Shown here one piece after another: positions 11,526-22,949 of a stretch of 64,000 bases of DNA. The position numbers were made by a program, and so were the translations under genes. Origin of the DNA: Cryptomeria japonica (Eukaryota; Streptophyta; Pinopsida; Cupressales; Cupressaceae). Each line of letters opens with the position of its first letter. Within the stretch, counting starts at the first letter, position 1. The notes beneath the pieces were generated by a model. That model worked only from the letters and a program-made list of their open reading frames with translations. It had not been told where the DNA came from and made no database searches. The DNA is taken from positions 22,136,501 to 22,200,500 of the forward strand of contig NC_081413.1 in the NCBI RefSeq assembly GCF_030272615.1. The letters are read 5' to 3'.

Positions 11526-13531
11526 ATATTCTCTGCTCTAGCAACTTATACAGTGGAAAAGTCTTGAAAAAATCCTAAAAATCAGAAAAAGTGCTCAAAA
11601 AAATCTTAAAAATCAGAAAAAGTCCTTAAAAAATCCTAAAAATCAGAAAAAGTCCTAGGAAAAATCCTAAAAATCAGAAAACGTCCTGAAGATATTCAAA
11701 AAAAAAAGGAAAAAGAAAGAAAAAAAGAAAAAAGGAAAAAAGATAGAAAATGCCCCGATGAAAACCTAGTAAACAGGCGCCTTGGTCAAAAAGAAAATGA
11801 ATCTCTACCAAGCAGGTCAAAACCTGGTAAACATGCGCTTCTTGTACTCAAGTGCTCCATCTATCAATGCAACATTAGCATTTCCGCTTTCATGCATCTT
11901 TGCTTTCACTTGTACATATTTCAGTCACTTTTGTGAAATGCTATATCGTTGGAACCCTCATGGCTTGAAACCGATCATTGTCATAGTCTTAGGTTAATCA
12001 ACAAGAGAACATTGCATGTCCTAAGCAGTGTCAACCAAGTCAATCTTACGTTAGTGAAACCTGGTCATCCACTCTGAGTCAGTCACATGTCTCTTGACTA
12101 CTGAAGAGTTTTATCACTGAGTTAACAAGCAAAACAACATATCGTAAAATAATCACTAAACAGTTTGAGCTATGCATGGAAATTTTCTTTGTGTACTATC
12201 TTTTATATTGGTTTTCGATTATTATCCCTCTGAGTAACTCGAGGAACTCTATCTTGACTAAGAGGAGCAAGGATTAGGGGCATAATATTTTCTTGTTTTC
12301 TGCTTGTATGAATAATCCCAATGATCTAGAAACATCTAAATTAGCTGGGTGTCTATGATAAGAGCCTTCACATCAAGGTGGAATCACCTCACATACCTTG
12401 ACTCAACTTATTTGAATACTATAGGGAGGTTCCCATCATTTCTTTGTTCATTTTGAATGAACTTTTTTTATCATGCAATCCGAGTCCTTGCAAAATCTAT
12501 CCAAGGATATGAACGAAAAAAAAAGGGTCATTGTGGACAAGATCATTAATATTGCACATGAAAAGAAAGGAACTCTGCTCTACCTGCTATAATTCTAAAA
12601 TGCTCAATGATGACAATTAAGATTTTCAAAATCCAATGACTAGGTTTAGGTTGCATCTTGTTTTGCATCTCATCTTGCCTTTCATTCTGCATCTCATGAA
12701 TTTCGAGTGATTTCGGTATAGTAACAATGCTTTCTCTATCTTCTGAATGAGAGTTGGAAACATCATCATTTCTTCGCTAAGTGGTCTCTTTTTCATCATC
12801 ATTTCTCTGATCGAGTACTTGTGTATTGAGATGTTAGTTGCATACATAAGCATCTTATATAGATTCATACATTCACTATCATTCATTTGCATTCATATTA
12901 TTGCATCAATAAAAATTAAAAAAATTGCATTATTCATTACTCATTCACATTCATTTATGTGCATATGAAAAGAAACAAAAATAGACATCAATAATCATTT
13001 GCATTACATTCATCCATGCTGAAAAAGAAATGCATACATATAGAATAAAGCATATAGAACAACATCTCATAACCTATCAACACAAGTACGATGAAATCAA
13101 ATCACGAGCTTAGAAATTGGTTGTCCTGAGTCCATTTTTGGGATCAAAATCAAAATCTAATGTCAACTCTCTCATCGAAATTTCACAAAATTTGGACCAC
13201 TTAGCGCTTTTCATCAAAAGCTCATTCTCTCTTCTAATTGTGTTCAATTTCTCATGAATCAACGCTAAATCTGAATTTAATTTCTACAAATCAACTTTGC
13301 GCTCAATTTCTTATCAATCAGTGCAAAATTTTCAAAAATTCCTTTGAATCAATTTGTGCTCAAACAACTTATCATCACTCAAAATTGCCTATCATCATGT
13401 ACCCTCGCTATCTTTCAATTTCTGTCTCGACACCTCGCTTTTCATCTAGTTCGTGATCAATTAAGTTCAGAACTGACATCTCATAGACATCATATTTTGT
13501 TTGAACCAACGCGCTGCTCGCACATTAATTC
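11526..13531 (+). other. Tat-A long 3' untranslated region
   Basis: About 2 kb without coding sense lie between integrase and the polypurine tract. It begins with an A-rich tandem repeat (11565-11700), continues with ACCTGGTAAACATGCGC-like words repeated at 11770-11835, and has a CATTCAT-rich stretch at about 12740-13010. Small ORFs here show no domain and differ from Tat-C, so they look like chance. Long 3' regions of this sort are common in Tat elements. Confidence 0.75.
11565..11700 (+). repeat. A-rich tandem repeat, ~20-30 base unit
   Basis: The word CCTAAAAATCAGAAAAAG recurs about five times with variable spacers. The same repeat in inverse orientation is seen at 14690-14790 in Tat-C, and a related TTTTGGATTTTGTGA array at 22380-22510 in Tat-2, all just beyond integrase. 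Confidence 0.85.
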
Positions 13532-13544
13532 AAAGGGGGGCAAA
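13532..13544 (+). other. Polypurine tract of Tat-A
   Basis: AAAGGGGGGCAAA directly precedes the LTR start TGTAATACCC. Purine-only apart from one C; the same architecture precedes the Tat-2 LTR. Confidence 0.85.
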
Positions 13545-14507
13545 TGTAATACCCTAAAAATGGTCATCTAAACTATGAGCCCCTAATCTCGACAATGTCA
13601 CCAAGGTCCTAACCAAAGGCAATTAAATAAATCTTGAGCATTCAATTAATTCTTTAATCTTAAAATGTCACATGGCAAATAAATCACTCATTATTAATTA
13701 AATATTTATTTAAGTAATTGATCATTCCAAGTAAATCATTTTTAAATAGTTATCTTATTTATTTTATTAAATATCCTAGCATATTTAATTAAATAAATCA
13801 ATTTGCCATAAATCTTCAAAAAAAGGAAACAAATCAAGAAAGAGGAATTGGAAATTATGAGCACAAATCTTCAAAAAAAGAAATAAATCAAAAAAGGAAT
13901 TAATTGACCAAAAAAAAATTAATTGGAGACAATCTTGAAAAACAAATTGATAGATAATCTCAAAGAAAGCAATTAAAACAATTAAATCTTAAAATTGAAT
14001 GCAGTAGAGAATAAATCAGTTTTTTCTGATTTAATCTTAATTTTAGTTCAATTTCCTTTAAAACTGAGAAAAGCATCCAATCACATCAATTCACCTGGAT
14101 TGTGCTTTCTCTTGGAAAATCTTGACCGCTCATCATCATTTGATCTCAGCCATTGGTTTCTTTATGAATTTTCTATAAATTCAGGCTCTCATCTCTCATT
14201 CAAAAAGAGGCTGGAGAATATATTGTTATTATACTATTTTTTGCTCTAGGTTCATTGAGAATATTTCATATTGATTAAATCAGTTAGCTTAATATTGCTT
14301 AAATCTTGTTAGATTAATCTTGCATCCATCTAGCATTAACATCATGCTCATATAGATTAAAATCCTTCATCTTGGTGTCATCTAGTCACTGGTATTGCTT
14401 ATACAAATCTGAGAGCAACCTTATACTCATATCTTTTAGAAGGCAATGGGTCGATTTGTTATGGTTTTCATATTCATATTTATATATGTCTAACCCTGCA
14501 TGTAATA
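13545..14507 (+). repeat. 3' LTR of Tat-A, truncated at its end
   Basis: It starts TGTAATACCC and matches the inverse of 39004-39966. Compared with the 1015-base LTR of Tat-C it lacks about 52 terminal bases; at 14505-14507 (ATA shared) it passes directly into the inverse 3' region of Tat-C. AT-rich, with many ATTTAATTAAAT-like words near 13690-13800. Confidence 0.9.
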
Positions 14508-14944
14508 GATGGAGCGCTTGAGTACAAGAGGCACCTGTTTGCCAGGTTATAACCTACTCGGCAGAGATTCATTTTTTTTACCAAGGTGCATGTTTACCAA
14601 GTTTTCACTAGGGCATTTTCTCTCTTTTTTTCTTTTTTTTTTCTTTCTTTTTCCTTTTTTTTTTTTGAATTTCTTCAGGACGTTTTTTTATTTTTAGGAT
14701 TTTTTCTGATTTTTAGGATTTCAGGACTTTTTCTGATTTTTAGGATTTTTTTCAAGACTTTTTCTAATTTTTTAGGATTTTTTCAGGACTTTTCCGCTGT
14801 ATAAGCTACTGGAGCAGAGAATATTTAGGTGAAGAATTTCTTCAGATGGATGGTGTTAATCAGTTCGCGAAGCTATTCTCCTTCCGATGTTGAGAGTTGA
14901 TAAGCACTAGAGCTAAAAGTTGCAGTAACGATATAGGGACCCAA
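14508..14944 (-). other. Tat-C 3' region remnant with T-rich tract and tandem repeat
   Basis: The first ~320 bases past integrase survive. They include a T-rich run at 14614-14700 and repeats of CTGATTTTTAGGATTTT at 14690-14790, the inverse of the Tat-A array. Phe-rich ORFs on plus here are products of the T tract, not genes. Confidence 0.8.
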
Positions 14945-15499
14945 CTAGTTGGGTTCAAACTTCCCTTTGTTGTCTTGAAACTGTTGATTTTTAGGATTTT
15001 CTCTTAGAACTAAGTCACCAACCTGAAATTCTCGGTGTTGAAACTTTTTGTTATAACCTCTGGACATTCTCTTTTGATACACTTTGAGATGATCAAATGC
15101 CACTTGTCGATGCTCATCCAACAATTTGAGCTCTTGCAATATAGATATTCTATAATCTTCACCAGTAATGAGACCTTGCAAGGAAACTCTTAGAGATGGT
15201 ATTTCTACTTCAATAGGTAATATTGCATCGGACCCATACACCAAAGAGAAAAGTGTAGCCCCAGTAGGTGTTCTGATACTTGTTCTATAAGCCCATAATG
15301 CAAGATTGAGTTGTAGATGCCAATCCTTCCCGGAATTGTTCACTGTTATTTGCAAGATAGTCAGTAGGTTTTTGTTAGATGCCTCTGCTTCTCCATTACC
15401 TTGAGGGTAATATACTGAGGACCAGTGTTGTTTGATTTTAAATTTCTCAAAGAGTTCATCTAGATCTTTGTTCTTGAATTTTCCTCTATTGTCAGTTAT
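14945..15499 (-). pseudogene. Tat-C integrase, C-terminal half
   Basis: The minus frame starts inside the copia-1 LTR, but from 15499 onward it is Tat integrase. It has IITDNRGKF with the second catalytic Asp, WSSVYYPQGNGEAEASNK with the catalytic Glu, WAYRTSIRTPTGATLFSLVYG, then the GPY/F-type tail FQVGDLVLRENPKNQ. It stays open to about 14945, so this half was sound when copia-1 entered. The N-terminal half is at 29716-30540. Confidence 0.9.
15495..15499 (+). other. Target site duplication GTTAT, left copy (copia-1)
   Basis: GTTAT borders copia-1 on the left and again at 29716-29720. Tat-A shows a single, uninterrupted site at the same integrase position (about 10885). Confidence 0.9.
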
Positions 15500-17009
15500 T
15501 ATTAGCATTTCACAAAGAGAGTGTGTCGGCATTCTAGTAAGCTTGTTGGTATGAGGATATTGAGAAGGTTGTTGGAGATTGATGAGATGATTGATAAAGG
15601 ATGATTACTATCTTAATAATATTATTTTTCCATTGATGTCAATAAATTGATTTTCCAACTCAGTATGATGTTACCATATCTTAATAAGTATGTTTTGATA
15701 GGTATAAAGATGTCAGTAAGTGACATAGAAAGAATGAAAATGAAGGGGAGTATTAAGTTATTCAATGGGAAACTATTACAGAGTTAGATAGTGATGAGTT
15801 CTTGTTGTTTTGAATGTTTTGATATCCTATATATGAGTATTCAAAGACTGAACAAGAAGGAGAAAAGATTTCAAGCTATAGAAAAAATTGATACTGTTCT
15901 ATGATAATCGAGCAAGATGCTAGTCGGTAAACGCTAACGTTATCTCTATCGATTAAAGAAGGCAGAATATCTACCGAGTAAAGGTTCAATATTTAGCGAG
16001 TAACAACTGAATAATAACATAATACATTGGATGGATAAAAACATTATTAAATGAAAGATGTCGATGAGCTGGAGATGTATAGATGATTGGTATATCATAC
16101 AAGAAGTTTGTTGAAAATATACAACAACGAAAATACAAGAGATAGATCTACAACGCAGATTGAGTGGTCATAACCTTGCACAAGTTCCAAGGAAGATATA
16201 AAGGTTCCAAGTCAAGATAAAGCATTTTAGATCAAAGAATACAATGAACCTAGTCACGTTTGAAGATCTGATGGCTATGATTGATCATGGGAAATGTGAT
16301 CAAGGAAATTAAGCGGTTAGAAATTGTTCATAAATAAGAAATTGCTAATGAACAATGCATGCGGGCAAATAGAAGAATAGTGATACTACAACAGTAATCA
16401 CCGAGCACAGAAGATTGAATATCTAATTGAAGAACAGATTGAGAAGCCCAGCAAGGAGCAAAATAAGTCTTAAGACAAGATTATTTTGAGCACATAGAAT
16501 ATGCTTTAGTATTGCAGATGTAAAGTTGCATATATATTTTATATTGTTATTTATTTTGCAAGTAACAGGAAATCTCTTAACCGAGTGGACCTAACAGTCT
16601 TATTTATAAATCCTCTAGCAAGGTAACATTTTGAATGAGTGTTTGAAATCCTTTGATAAGGTCACTTCTAACAAGTGCAAGACTCTAGCAAGTCTGGGGG
16701 AAATCTCTTAACCGGGTCACATCTAGCAATGTGTTTTGAAATCTGTAACAGGATTGGCTTTTAACCGAGCATACTCTAGAAGGGTATATTTCTTAGTGGG
16801 TCTAAAATCCCATAGTGGTTTTTCCCTATTTAGGTTTCCACGTTAAATCTGGTGTTAAATATGTTATGATGTCTTAAGTGTATCTGTTTATGAGTTTGAA
16901 TGATTTATAGTCATAGTTGCATATCAGATAATGACTACCGAGGTTGAATCTAATAAATATTATGTATAGTGAGTTTTTATGATTCACCCCCCCCCTCATC
17001 TTATTAATA
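15500..17009 (+). repeat. 5' LTR of copia-1 (1510 bases)
   Basis: Matches 28203-29715 throughout. The start is TATTAGC where the right copy has TGTTAGC and the end is TTAATA where the right copy has TTAACA, so both ends of this LTR carry a transition at the conserved TG...CA. A C-run of about 10 bases lies at 16987-16995. Confidence 0.93.
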
Positions 17010-17010
17010 A

Positions 17011-17023
17011 TTGGTATCAGAGC
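17011..17023 (+). other. Primer binding site of copia-1 (tRNA-iMet)
   Basis: TTGGTATCAGAGC follows the LTR by one base and matches the plant initiator-Met tRNA 3' end. Confidence 0.92.
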
Positions 17024-17072
17024 TTTGGACTCTGAAAAAAAAGTTTAAAGTTACTTGAGGCAAGATCCGAAG

Positions 17073-18184
17073 ATGTATAAAATGGATGCACCAAAGCTGA
17101 ATAAGTCAAGTTTCTCCACATGATAGAAAATGATGAAGCTACGCTTATCAGGATTTGGAGAATATGCAACATATTATCTAGAAAATGATTACAGTGCACC
17201 TAGCACCTACCCGATTACAATGGAAGAGATAAAGGCAGAGAAAGAACATATTCAAGCAATGATTGAAATAACATCAGCATTAACCCACTCAGAGTTTAAT
17301 GATCTAGAAGGCTGCAATGATGCCAAAGCAATGTGGAACAAGCTTATATCTAGGAATTGCAGTGATGAACATTTTCAGAGAGCAAAAGTAGATAGTCTAA
17401 GAGGTCAAATTGAATCCATGAGAATTAATGAAGGAGAGAACATAACCCAATATAGTACAAGGTTAAAGGAAACTGTCAATCAAATCAAAGGAGTAGGGGG
17501 AACTATTGAAGAAAAGGATGTAACAAGTTGCTTAGAACACTTCTACCTGCTTATGCCAATCAAGTTTCTGTAATCAATGAATAAAGGTATGTACCAAACA
17601 TGTCAGTATCCTTGGATGCTACTATCGGTAAGCTACATGCATTTGAGTTAAGTAATTTTGATAACAGTGGGTCTTCAGTAACTAAAGTTGAATCTGCATT
17701 CAATTCTTTTCATCTTGGTGAATCTGATGATTACAATGATAGAATGTATAAGTATACTAAAGGAAATCACAGTGGAGCAAGTGAAAGGTTTCGCAAAAAC
17801 ATGGAAGAGGTACACAAACTATATGAGGAAATTAGAAAGCAAGAAGAGTTTGAAGCACTATTAGCTAGAAGGTTAGCAACAGGTAAAGGTAAGTACAAAG
17901 GAAAGTTACTTTTAAAATGTTTTAACTATGATAGAATAGGACATGTGGCTTCTAACTATCCTGACAAAGAATCTAGTGAAAAGAGAGAATATCGAGATGA
18001 CAGACATAAAGACAATCAATACAAAGGACACTGAGACTTTAGAAGGAGAGATAGAAAGACATGCCTAGTAGCTGATGAGGAATCCAATAATGACAAATCT
18101 GATGGGACTGAGACAGAGGAAGTTGTTTATGTGGCTATCAAAGATGGATCAAATGAAGAAAGGTATGAGGAAAAGCCTTAATAT
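17073..18184 (+). pseudogene. Copia-1 Gag
   Basis: Gag begins about 50 bases past the primer site (ATG at 17073, MYKMDAPKLNKSSF) but meets two stops at 17121-17126. Frames 17130-17573 and 17600-18034 carry the UBN2-type capsid: EIKAEKEHIQAMIEI, NDLEGCNDAKAMWNKLIS and the ENITQYSTRLKETVNQIKGVGG block. Near 17920-17960 lies a degenerate zinc knuckle, CFNYDRIGHVASNYP, where the second and last Cys are Tyr. Frameshift near 17575 and a stop at 18032 also break it. Confidence 0.88.
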
Positions 18185-18460
18185 CTCACATAAATAAAAA
18201 TGATTCTTGGATCATAGATAGTGGATGCTCACATCACATGATAGGTGATAAACACAAGTTTGTTAAACTAGAAGATTGTGATGGAGGCTATGTAAGATTT
18301 GGTAATGATGCACCATGTCCGGTGAAAGGTAAAGGTTCCATAACACTTCTTGACGATGCTAAATGTGATAATGTATACTGGGTTGAAGATTTGAAATACA
18401 ATTTGTTGAGTGTAGCACAGCTAAAAAATACAGGATACCAAATAGAATTTTAGAAAGGAA
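18185..18460 (+). pseudogene. Copia-1 aspartic protease
   Basis: The plus strand reads DSWIIDSGCSHHMIGDKHKFV from about 18202, the standard copia protease active site with DSG intact. The open frame from 18238 continues with the flap region YVRFGNDAPCPVKGKGSI and ends at LKYNLLSVAQL, 71 codons, before a TAG (TGG-to-TAG type) at 18451. The protease cuts the Gag-Pol chain. Confidence 0.88.
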
Positions 18461-18697
18461 GTGTAAAAGTTCATGACAAACATCGAAAGCTTGCTGCTAT
18501 TGGGACATAAACAAAAGGTAATACATTTCATCTTGACTCAACTCGGAACAATTGTCTGTATGCTAAAATAGAAGATACCTGGTTATGGCATAAAAGGTTT
18601 TGTCATGTAAATTTTGATAACCTGATCAAAATAAGTAAGAAGCACCCAGTAAGAGGTCTACCGAGCTTAGAAAAACCTGTAGATGCAATATGCCGAG
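18461..18697 (+). pseudogene. Copia-1 pre-integrase zinc-binding domain, left half
   Basis: The reading LWHKRFCHVNFDNLIKISK near 18580-18640 is the GAG-pre-integrase domain that precedes copia integrase, with the W-H-x-R-x-x-H pattern. The domain is cut at 18697 inside the C-R-G-C part by Tat-2; it resumes at 25257. Confidence 0.87.
18693..18697 (+). other. Target site duplication CCGAG, left copy (Tat-2)
   Basis: CCGAG precedes TGATGCTCTAC here and follows GTGACTACA at 25252-25256. Joining the flanks restores copia-1 reading across the site. Confidence 0.92.
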
Positions 18698-19724
18698 TGA
18701 TGCTCTACAAAAAGGATTAGAAAATCTATTTGATGGCAACACACACAAGAGCACAAGAAACAAACGTTAGTGTTAGCAACAAAAGATTATCCTAAACAGG
18801 CATATCAAGAGAGATATTAAACATGAAATAGAAAGCATATAAACATAGAATAAAATAGCTAATCAAGATGCTCATAGTTGCTCCTCCCTTGTTCCTCTCC
18901 TCTCCAAGTCCCACATGAGTGTAGCTCTCAGCTTTTAGCACTAGTCATGGATGTCATATGGAGATTCAAGATAGTTGAATATGATAAGCAAATGCTATGC
19001 AAGTGTAGATAGTGATGTTATGAGAAAGCTCTATGCTAATGCCAGTATAACAACAATACTCTAATGCTTCCTTTTTTGCTTGAGGAGAAGGGTACTATTT
19101 ATAGAAGAAATGGGGAAATGAAGGGTTAAGATTGAGTAATCTTAACAAGGGTTAGGATTGAAAGATATTCAATCCATGTGAGACTTTCAACCCAATCCCA
19201 TGTTGACAAGTGTCACCATGAGGAGGCTTGAGAGGAGAGATAAGGAGCATTAAATGCTTGAGGGGACATGATGGTTACCCTAGTCAAAGAAATAAATTCT
19301 TTGAAGAGACACATGGGTTACATGAAGGTTAAGTTAGGGGTCAAAGTCCTTAACCATGGGTGCAAGTGGATTTAACCATTAATGGTCATGTAAGAGCCAT
19401 AAGTGGTTTGGAAGACTTTAGAGGTTAATTTGTTGAACACACAAATCATTAATTGCTTTTCAAAGACTTTGGAGTCTTTGAGAAGTGACTCCAATTTTCT
19501 TAGGAATGTGACAATATTTAGGGGATGGATTAGGTTAATTAGGAAAGGTTTAGAAGAATCTAGAAGGGGTTTTAGGCATGTAAGTGGATTTTGTAGGAAA
19601 ATGCAAGTGGGAGGAATTTTGGTATTTTCAATTAAAATAAAATCATTTATTTCAATTAAATGGTGTAATTTGCATTTGGATAAATATTCAAATAAATATT
19701 AATTTATTCAAATGAGAAAAAGGA

Positions 19725-19995
19725 AGATAAAGCATTAAAATGCTTGAAGACTTTGAGGGAAACCATTAAAGGCTTAAAGACTTTAAGGGAAGCAATTAAA
19801 GTCTTAAGACTTTAAGGGAAACCATTTAAAGGCTTAAGAAGACTATAGAAGGAAGCCATCAAGTTTGAAGACTTTAAAGCCATTAAGATTTGAAGACTTT
19901 AAGGGAAACCATTAAAGGTTTGAGAAGACTCTAGAAGGAAGCCATTAAGTTTGAAGACTTTAAGGGAAACCATTAAAGGTTTTAAGTGGGTGAGG
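19725..19995 (+). repeat. Tandem array in the Tat-2 LTR, ~30-60 base units
   Basis: Words GACTTTAAGGGAAACCATT and AAAGGCTTGAAGACTTTAAG recur at least six times with small indels. The same array is at 24510-24770 in the other LTR, so it pre-dates insertion. Confidence 0.85.
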
Positions 19996-20230
19996 ATAAA
20001 TAGGATTTTAAATAAATAATTTATTTAAAATAGTTGTGCAACTTGCTTTTGTAGGAAAATACAAGTGGGTGGAGGATAAAGGTGATTTAAATAAATTATT
20101 TATTTAAAATAATTGTGCAACTTGCATTTGTAGGAAAATGCAAGTGGGTAGAGGATAAAGGTGATTTAAATAAATGTTAATTTATTTAAATGTGAGAGGT
20201 GGGATTTTGGGGGATTTAAATAAATATTAA
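19990..20230 (+). repeat. Palindrome-bearing tandem repeat in the Tat-2 LTR
   Basis: A unit containing CAACTTGCATTTGTAGGAAA and a TTTAAATAAATTATTTATTT palindrome occurs about three times, each followed by GATTTAAATAAAT. Repeated at 24780-25020. Confidence 0.8.
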
Positions 20231-20469
20231 TTTATTTAAATGTGAGAGAATATTTAATTAAATAAATATGATTTATTTATTTAATTAATGGTCTGAATTT
20301 GGTTAAGTGAATTAAATCAAATAAATTGAATAATTTATTTAATTAATAGGAGAAGAGGGTTAAGATGAATGAATTAATTATTAATTTAATTAATTATTAA
20401 TTGATGGTTAAATAATCAAATAAATACTAAGTATTCATTTAATTAAGTGGACAGATTTATGTGACTACA

Positions 20470-20482
20470 TTTGCCCCTCTTT
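20470..20482 (-). other. Polypurine tract of Tat-2
   Basis: TTTGCCCCTCTTT on plus, i.e. AAAGAGGGGCAAA on the element strand, directly before the LTR start TGTAGTCAC; the same form as in Tat-A. Confidence 0.87.
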
Positions 20483-22949
20483 GAGACGGTGCAGTTTATC
20501 TCGTCGTTTCAAAGAAAGAAAAATAGGTGTGAAGAAATGCCCCATAAAATGTAAATTTAATGGGTGGTATGCCCCCTCGAGAGATGGGCCGATTTTTTTT
20601 TTTTTGAAAAATCGGGCAGTCTCTCGAAAAAGAATGAAGAGTGGAGGGGATGTAGAATAGAAGAAATTAGAACTAATGATGAAAGAATGGGAGAAAATGG
20701 AGTGAATATGAAGAAACAACAAGCCAGCGAGTACCCTAAGGTCATGCAAGAGATACATAGCAGATGTAGTGTGGGGTTTGGATTGATGCTATACAATTGA
20801 TCAAAATTGGTTGGACAATCTGGTGCAATCAGTTTAATTGCTCCGGTCAAGTCAAAGCATAATAGTTGATGTCAGTTGTTTGCTTGGACATGATAAAGTC
20901 TGAGTAAGTGAATCAAAGTGACATGTTGGTGACTTAGACAATTGATGTAATTGCCCGATGAAGTCAAGGTATTTGAAGCAAAATACTCGTTGAGATGTAG
21001 ACAATTGATGTAATTGTCCGTTGGATTGTGTTTGATTGGTTGATCAATTGATAGTGTGTGTGTGTGATGGATGGTTGTGGGGAATCATGGCAACCCCGTT
21101 GAGACTAGGTCATTATGATAAATGCCTGATGTAGTATAGGATTACCATGATCGATTACCTGTTGAGACCCGAAGATACTTGATCAGAGTATCTGTTGATA
21201 GTCTAGGTGTGTGGGAGTCGATGTATCTGTGTAGACAGAGTAACTGGCTTAATTTTGTGGATGACTTAGGATAGGAAACACAATCCCTCCTATTTAGAGA
21301 TGGATGGTGATGAATGTGTCTTGATTAGGTTGATTGGGACATGATGTAGGGTATGTGATGGTGATTATCGAGATGGGGAGGGTGGGGGGGGTGTTCAATG
21401 TTAGATAGAAGAAATGGAGGACCTATTACATTCCTATGGAAGAAGAGGAAAATAGAGTATCCATTGTCATTACTAAGTATGAATGATATGCAACTATTTA
21501 TGAATGTATGGATGGATGGAATGCAACAGAATGCAATATATACAAATGAGATGGAATGATGATCCATGGTGCTTTATTTTTCATCATTGAGCTTTAAAAT
21601 GTTGTAAGAAAATACAAGCAACTTGACATAAAGATTCAAGATGACTAGAGTATTTCTTACATGGATTTTGATATAGCAAGTTAATACAAGCAACTTGATA
21701 TAATGGATCAAGTTGACCTGAGTATTGCTTGCAGAATAGGCAAGGATTATCTCCTTTCATGCATGACTTGGATCGTCCTCCTTGATCTTAGGCTGATCAT
21801 ATCCTGAGACAAGTGCATACCATAATAAGAGATAAAACCTTTATCCAGTTTGGATGAGGTAGGAGGAACCAAAGAAAAAGCATTGTACTTGCAAACAAAC
21901 AGTATATACATAAAGAATAAAGAATATAGATCCTTGGTAATGGTTCATGCCCATATGGTCGAGGTATACACTGTAGTTAGCAAGCCGTAGTGATCTATGA
22001 CTGTATTTTTGCCTATGATCACATAACTTAGTGAACTTCCCACGTAGACACCATTAGTACATGCCCCAGAACTTCATCGGAAATAAATTGTAGAGGATAC
22101 AAACAATTGCGGCAAGAACCTAAAATAAATAACCCATAAATCAATCAAGTATATGATAGCTTAAATAGTATTTTCTTGTCAAAGAAAATGTCATCTTGTC
22201 TTTGTTTTGGTAAGGAATGATGCATCCTTGTTGAAGATAGTTTGTTGTGTAGATTGTTGATGTTGTTTGGTTTGATTGATAAATGGTCATTTTGTTAAGT
22301 ATGTCGCAATGTTTGTTTGGGATCTGCTCAGATGGGTATGTACAATGTATTGCAATTTTTTTTGTTTGATTTTTTTATGTTTTCTGATGTTTTTGGATTT
22401 TGAATTGTTTTGAATGTTTTTGGATTTTGTGAGTCATTTTTGAATGTTTTTTGGATTTGTGAAATAGTTTTGAATGTTTTTGGATTTTGTGAAACAGTTT
22501 TGAATGTTTTACCCAATGAATCACCAGTAATGTAGAATTCACTTCCACCAACTAGATTTAAGGGCATTGCCCCCAAGTGTAGACATGACTATGACAAAGC
22601 GGGATGCAAGATGCATGAAGTACTTTCTTTGATTACAGATCAAATAACAAGCCATGTTTTAGATGGATGGATGTGTGGATGCATGAATGTTATTGCAACG
22701 AATCTGAAAGATACTGGAGCCATTGTCTTTACGAGTGGCACCTGTTTGCCAAGTTTTCACCATCGCACTTACCCAAGGTGCCACCGGAGTGGTTGTTCAC
22801 CATTTGGATGCATGATTTTTCTTTACTTTTTTGAATGTTTTTGTATTTCTTCAGGATATTTTTCTGAATGTTTTTGGTATTTTCTGGTATGCGGGGGAGC
22901 TTGATGCTTTGTACAGCTTAGGTATAAAACCATTTTAGGTGCATGCTGT
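20483..22949 (-). other. Tat-2 long 3' untranslated region
   Basis: About 2.5 kb without a convincing frame. It includes GACAATTGATGTAATTGTCCG-like words repeated near 20930-21020 (each under 20 identical bases), a G-run at 21380-21395, and the array at 22380-22510. The small ORFs on either strand have no recognisable domain and are not shared with other copies. Confidence 0.7.
22376..22512 (-). repeat. TTTTTGGATTTTGTGA-type tandem repeat
   Basis: Units of about 29-31 bases with GTTTTGAATGTTTTTGGATT occur about four times. Position after integrase matches the A-rich arrays of Tat-A and Tat-C, though the sequence differs. Confidence 0.82.

Larger units (their letters stand above)
6502..14507 (+). 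mobile_element. Tat-A: Tat-lineage Ty3/gypsy element, 5' part missing from window
   Basis: Sequence from 6502 is homologous to the minus-strand Tat-C element (about 34130 leftwards to 29716, then 15499 to 14508). Domain order is PR-RT linker, RT, RNase H, second RNase H, integrase, long 3' untranslated region, polypurine tract and 3' LTR. The dual RNase H places it in the Tat group. Its left part is displaced by the chromovirus insertion. Many frames are broken and key residues are changed, so it is defective. Confidence 0.9.
18698..20469 (-). repeat. 3' LTR of Tat-2, full length (1772 bases)
   Basis: On plus it runs TGATGCTC...GTGACTACA; on the element strand TGTAGTCAC...GAGCATCA. It contains a GACTTTAAGGGAAACCATT tandem array (19725-19995) and a ~75-base repeat with TTTAAATAAATTATTTATTTAAA palindromes (19990-20230). 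No coding sense. Confidence 0.93.

Noticed and set aside
11565-11700. Possible CRISPR-like array
   Set aside because: Units are adjacent, A-rich and of variable length without unique spacers; context is a plant retroelement.
14509-14804. Phe-rich ORFs resembling membrane proteins
   Set aside because: They translate a T-rich tract and the TTTTTAGGATTTT repeat of the Tat-C 3' region.
17011-17023. tRNA gene fragment
   Set aside because: The match to tRNA-iMet is only the 3' end complement, i.e. a primer site; no tRNA fold surrounds it.
19403-19702. 99-codon ORF conserved in two places (also 24185-24484)
   Set aside because: The two places are the two LTRs of Tat-2, which are nearly identical anyway. 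No domain and no support beyond LTR identity.
21380-21395. G-run as a quadruplex motif
   Set aside because: A single run GGTGGGGGGGGTG with no three further G-tracts at suitable spacing.
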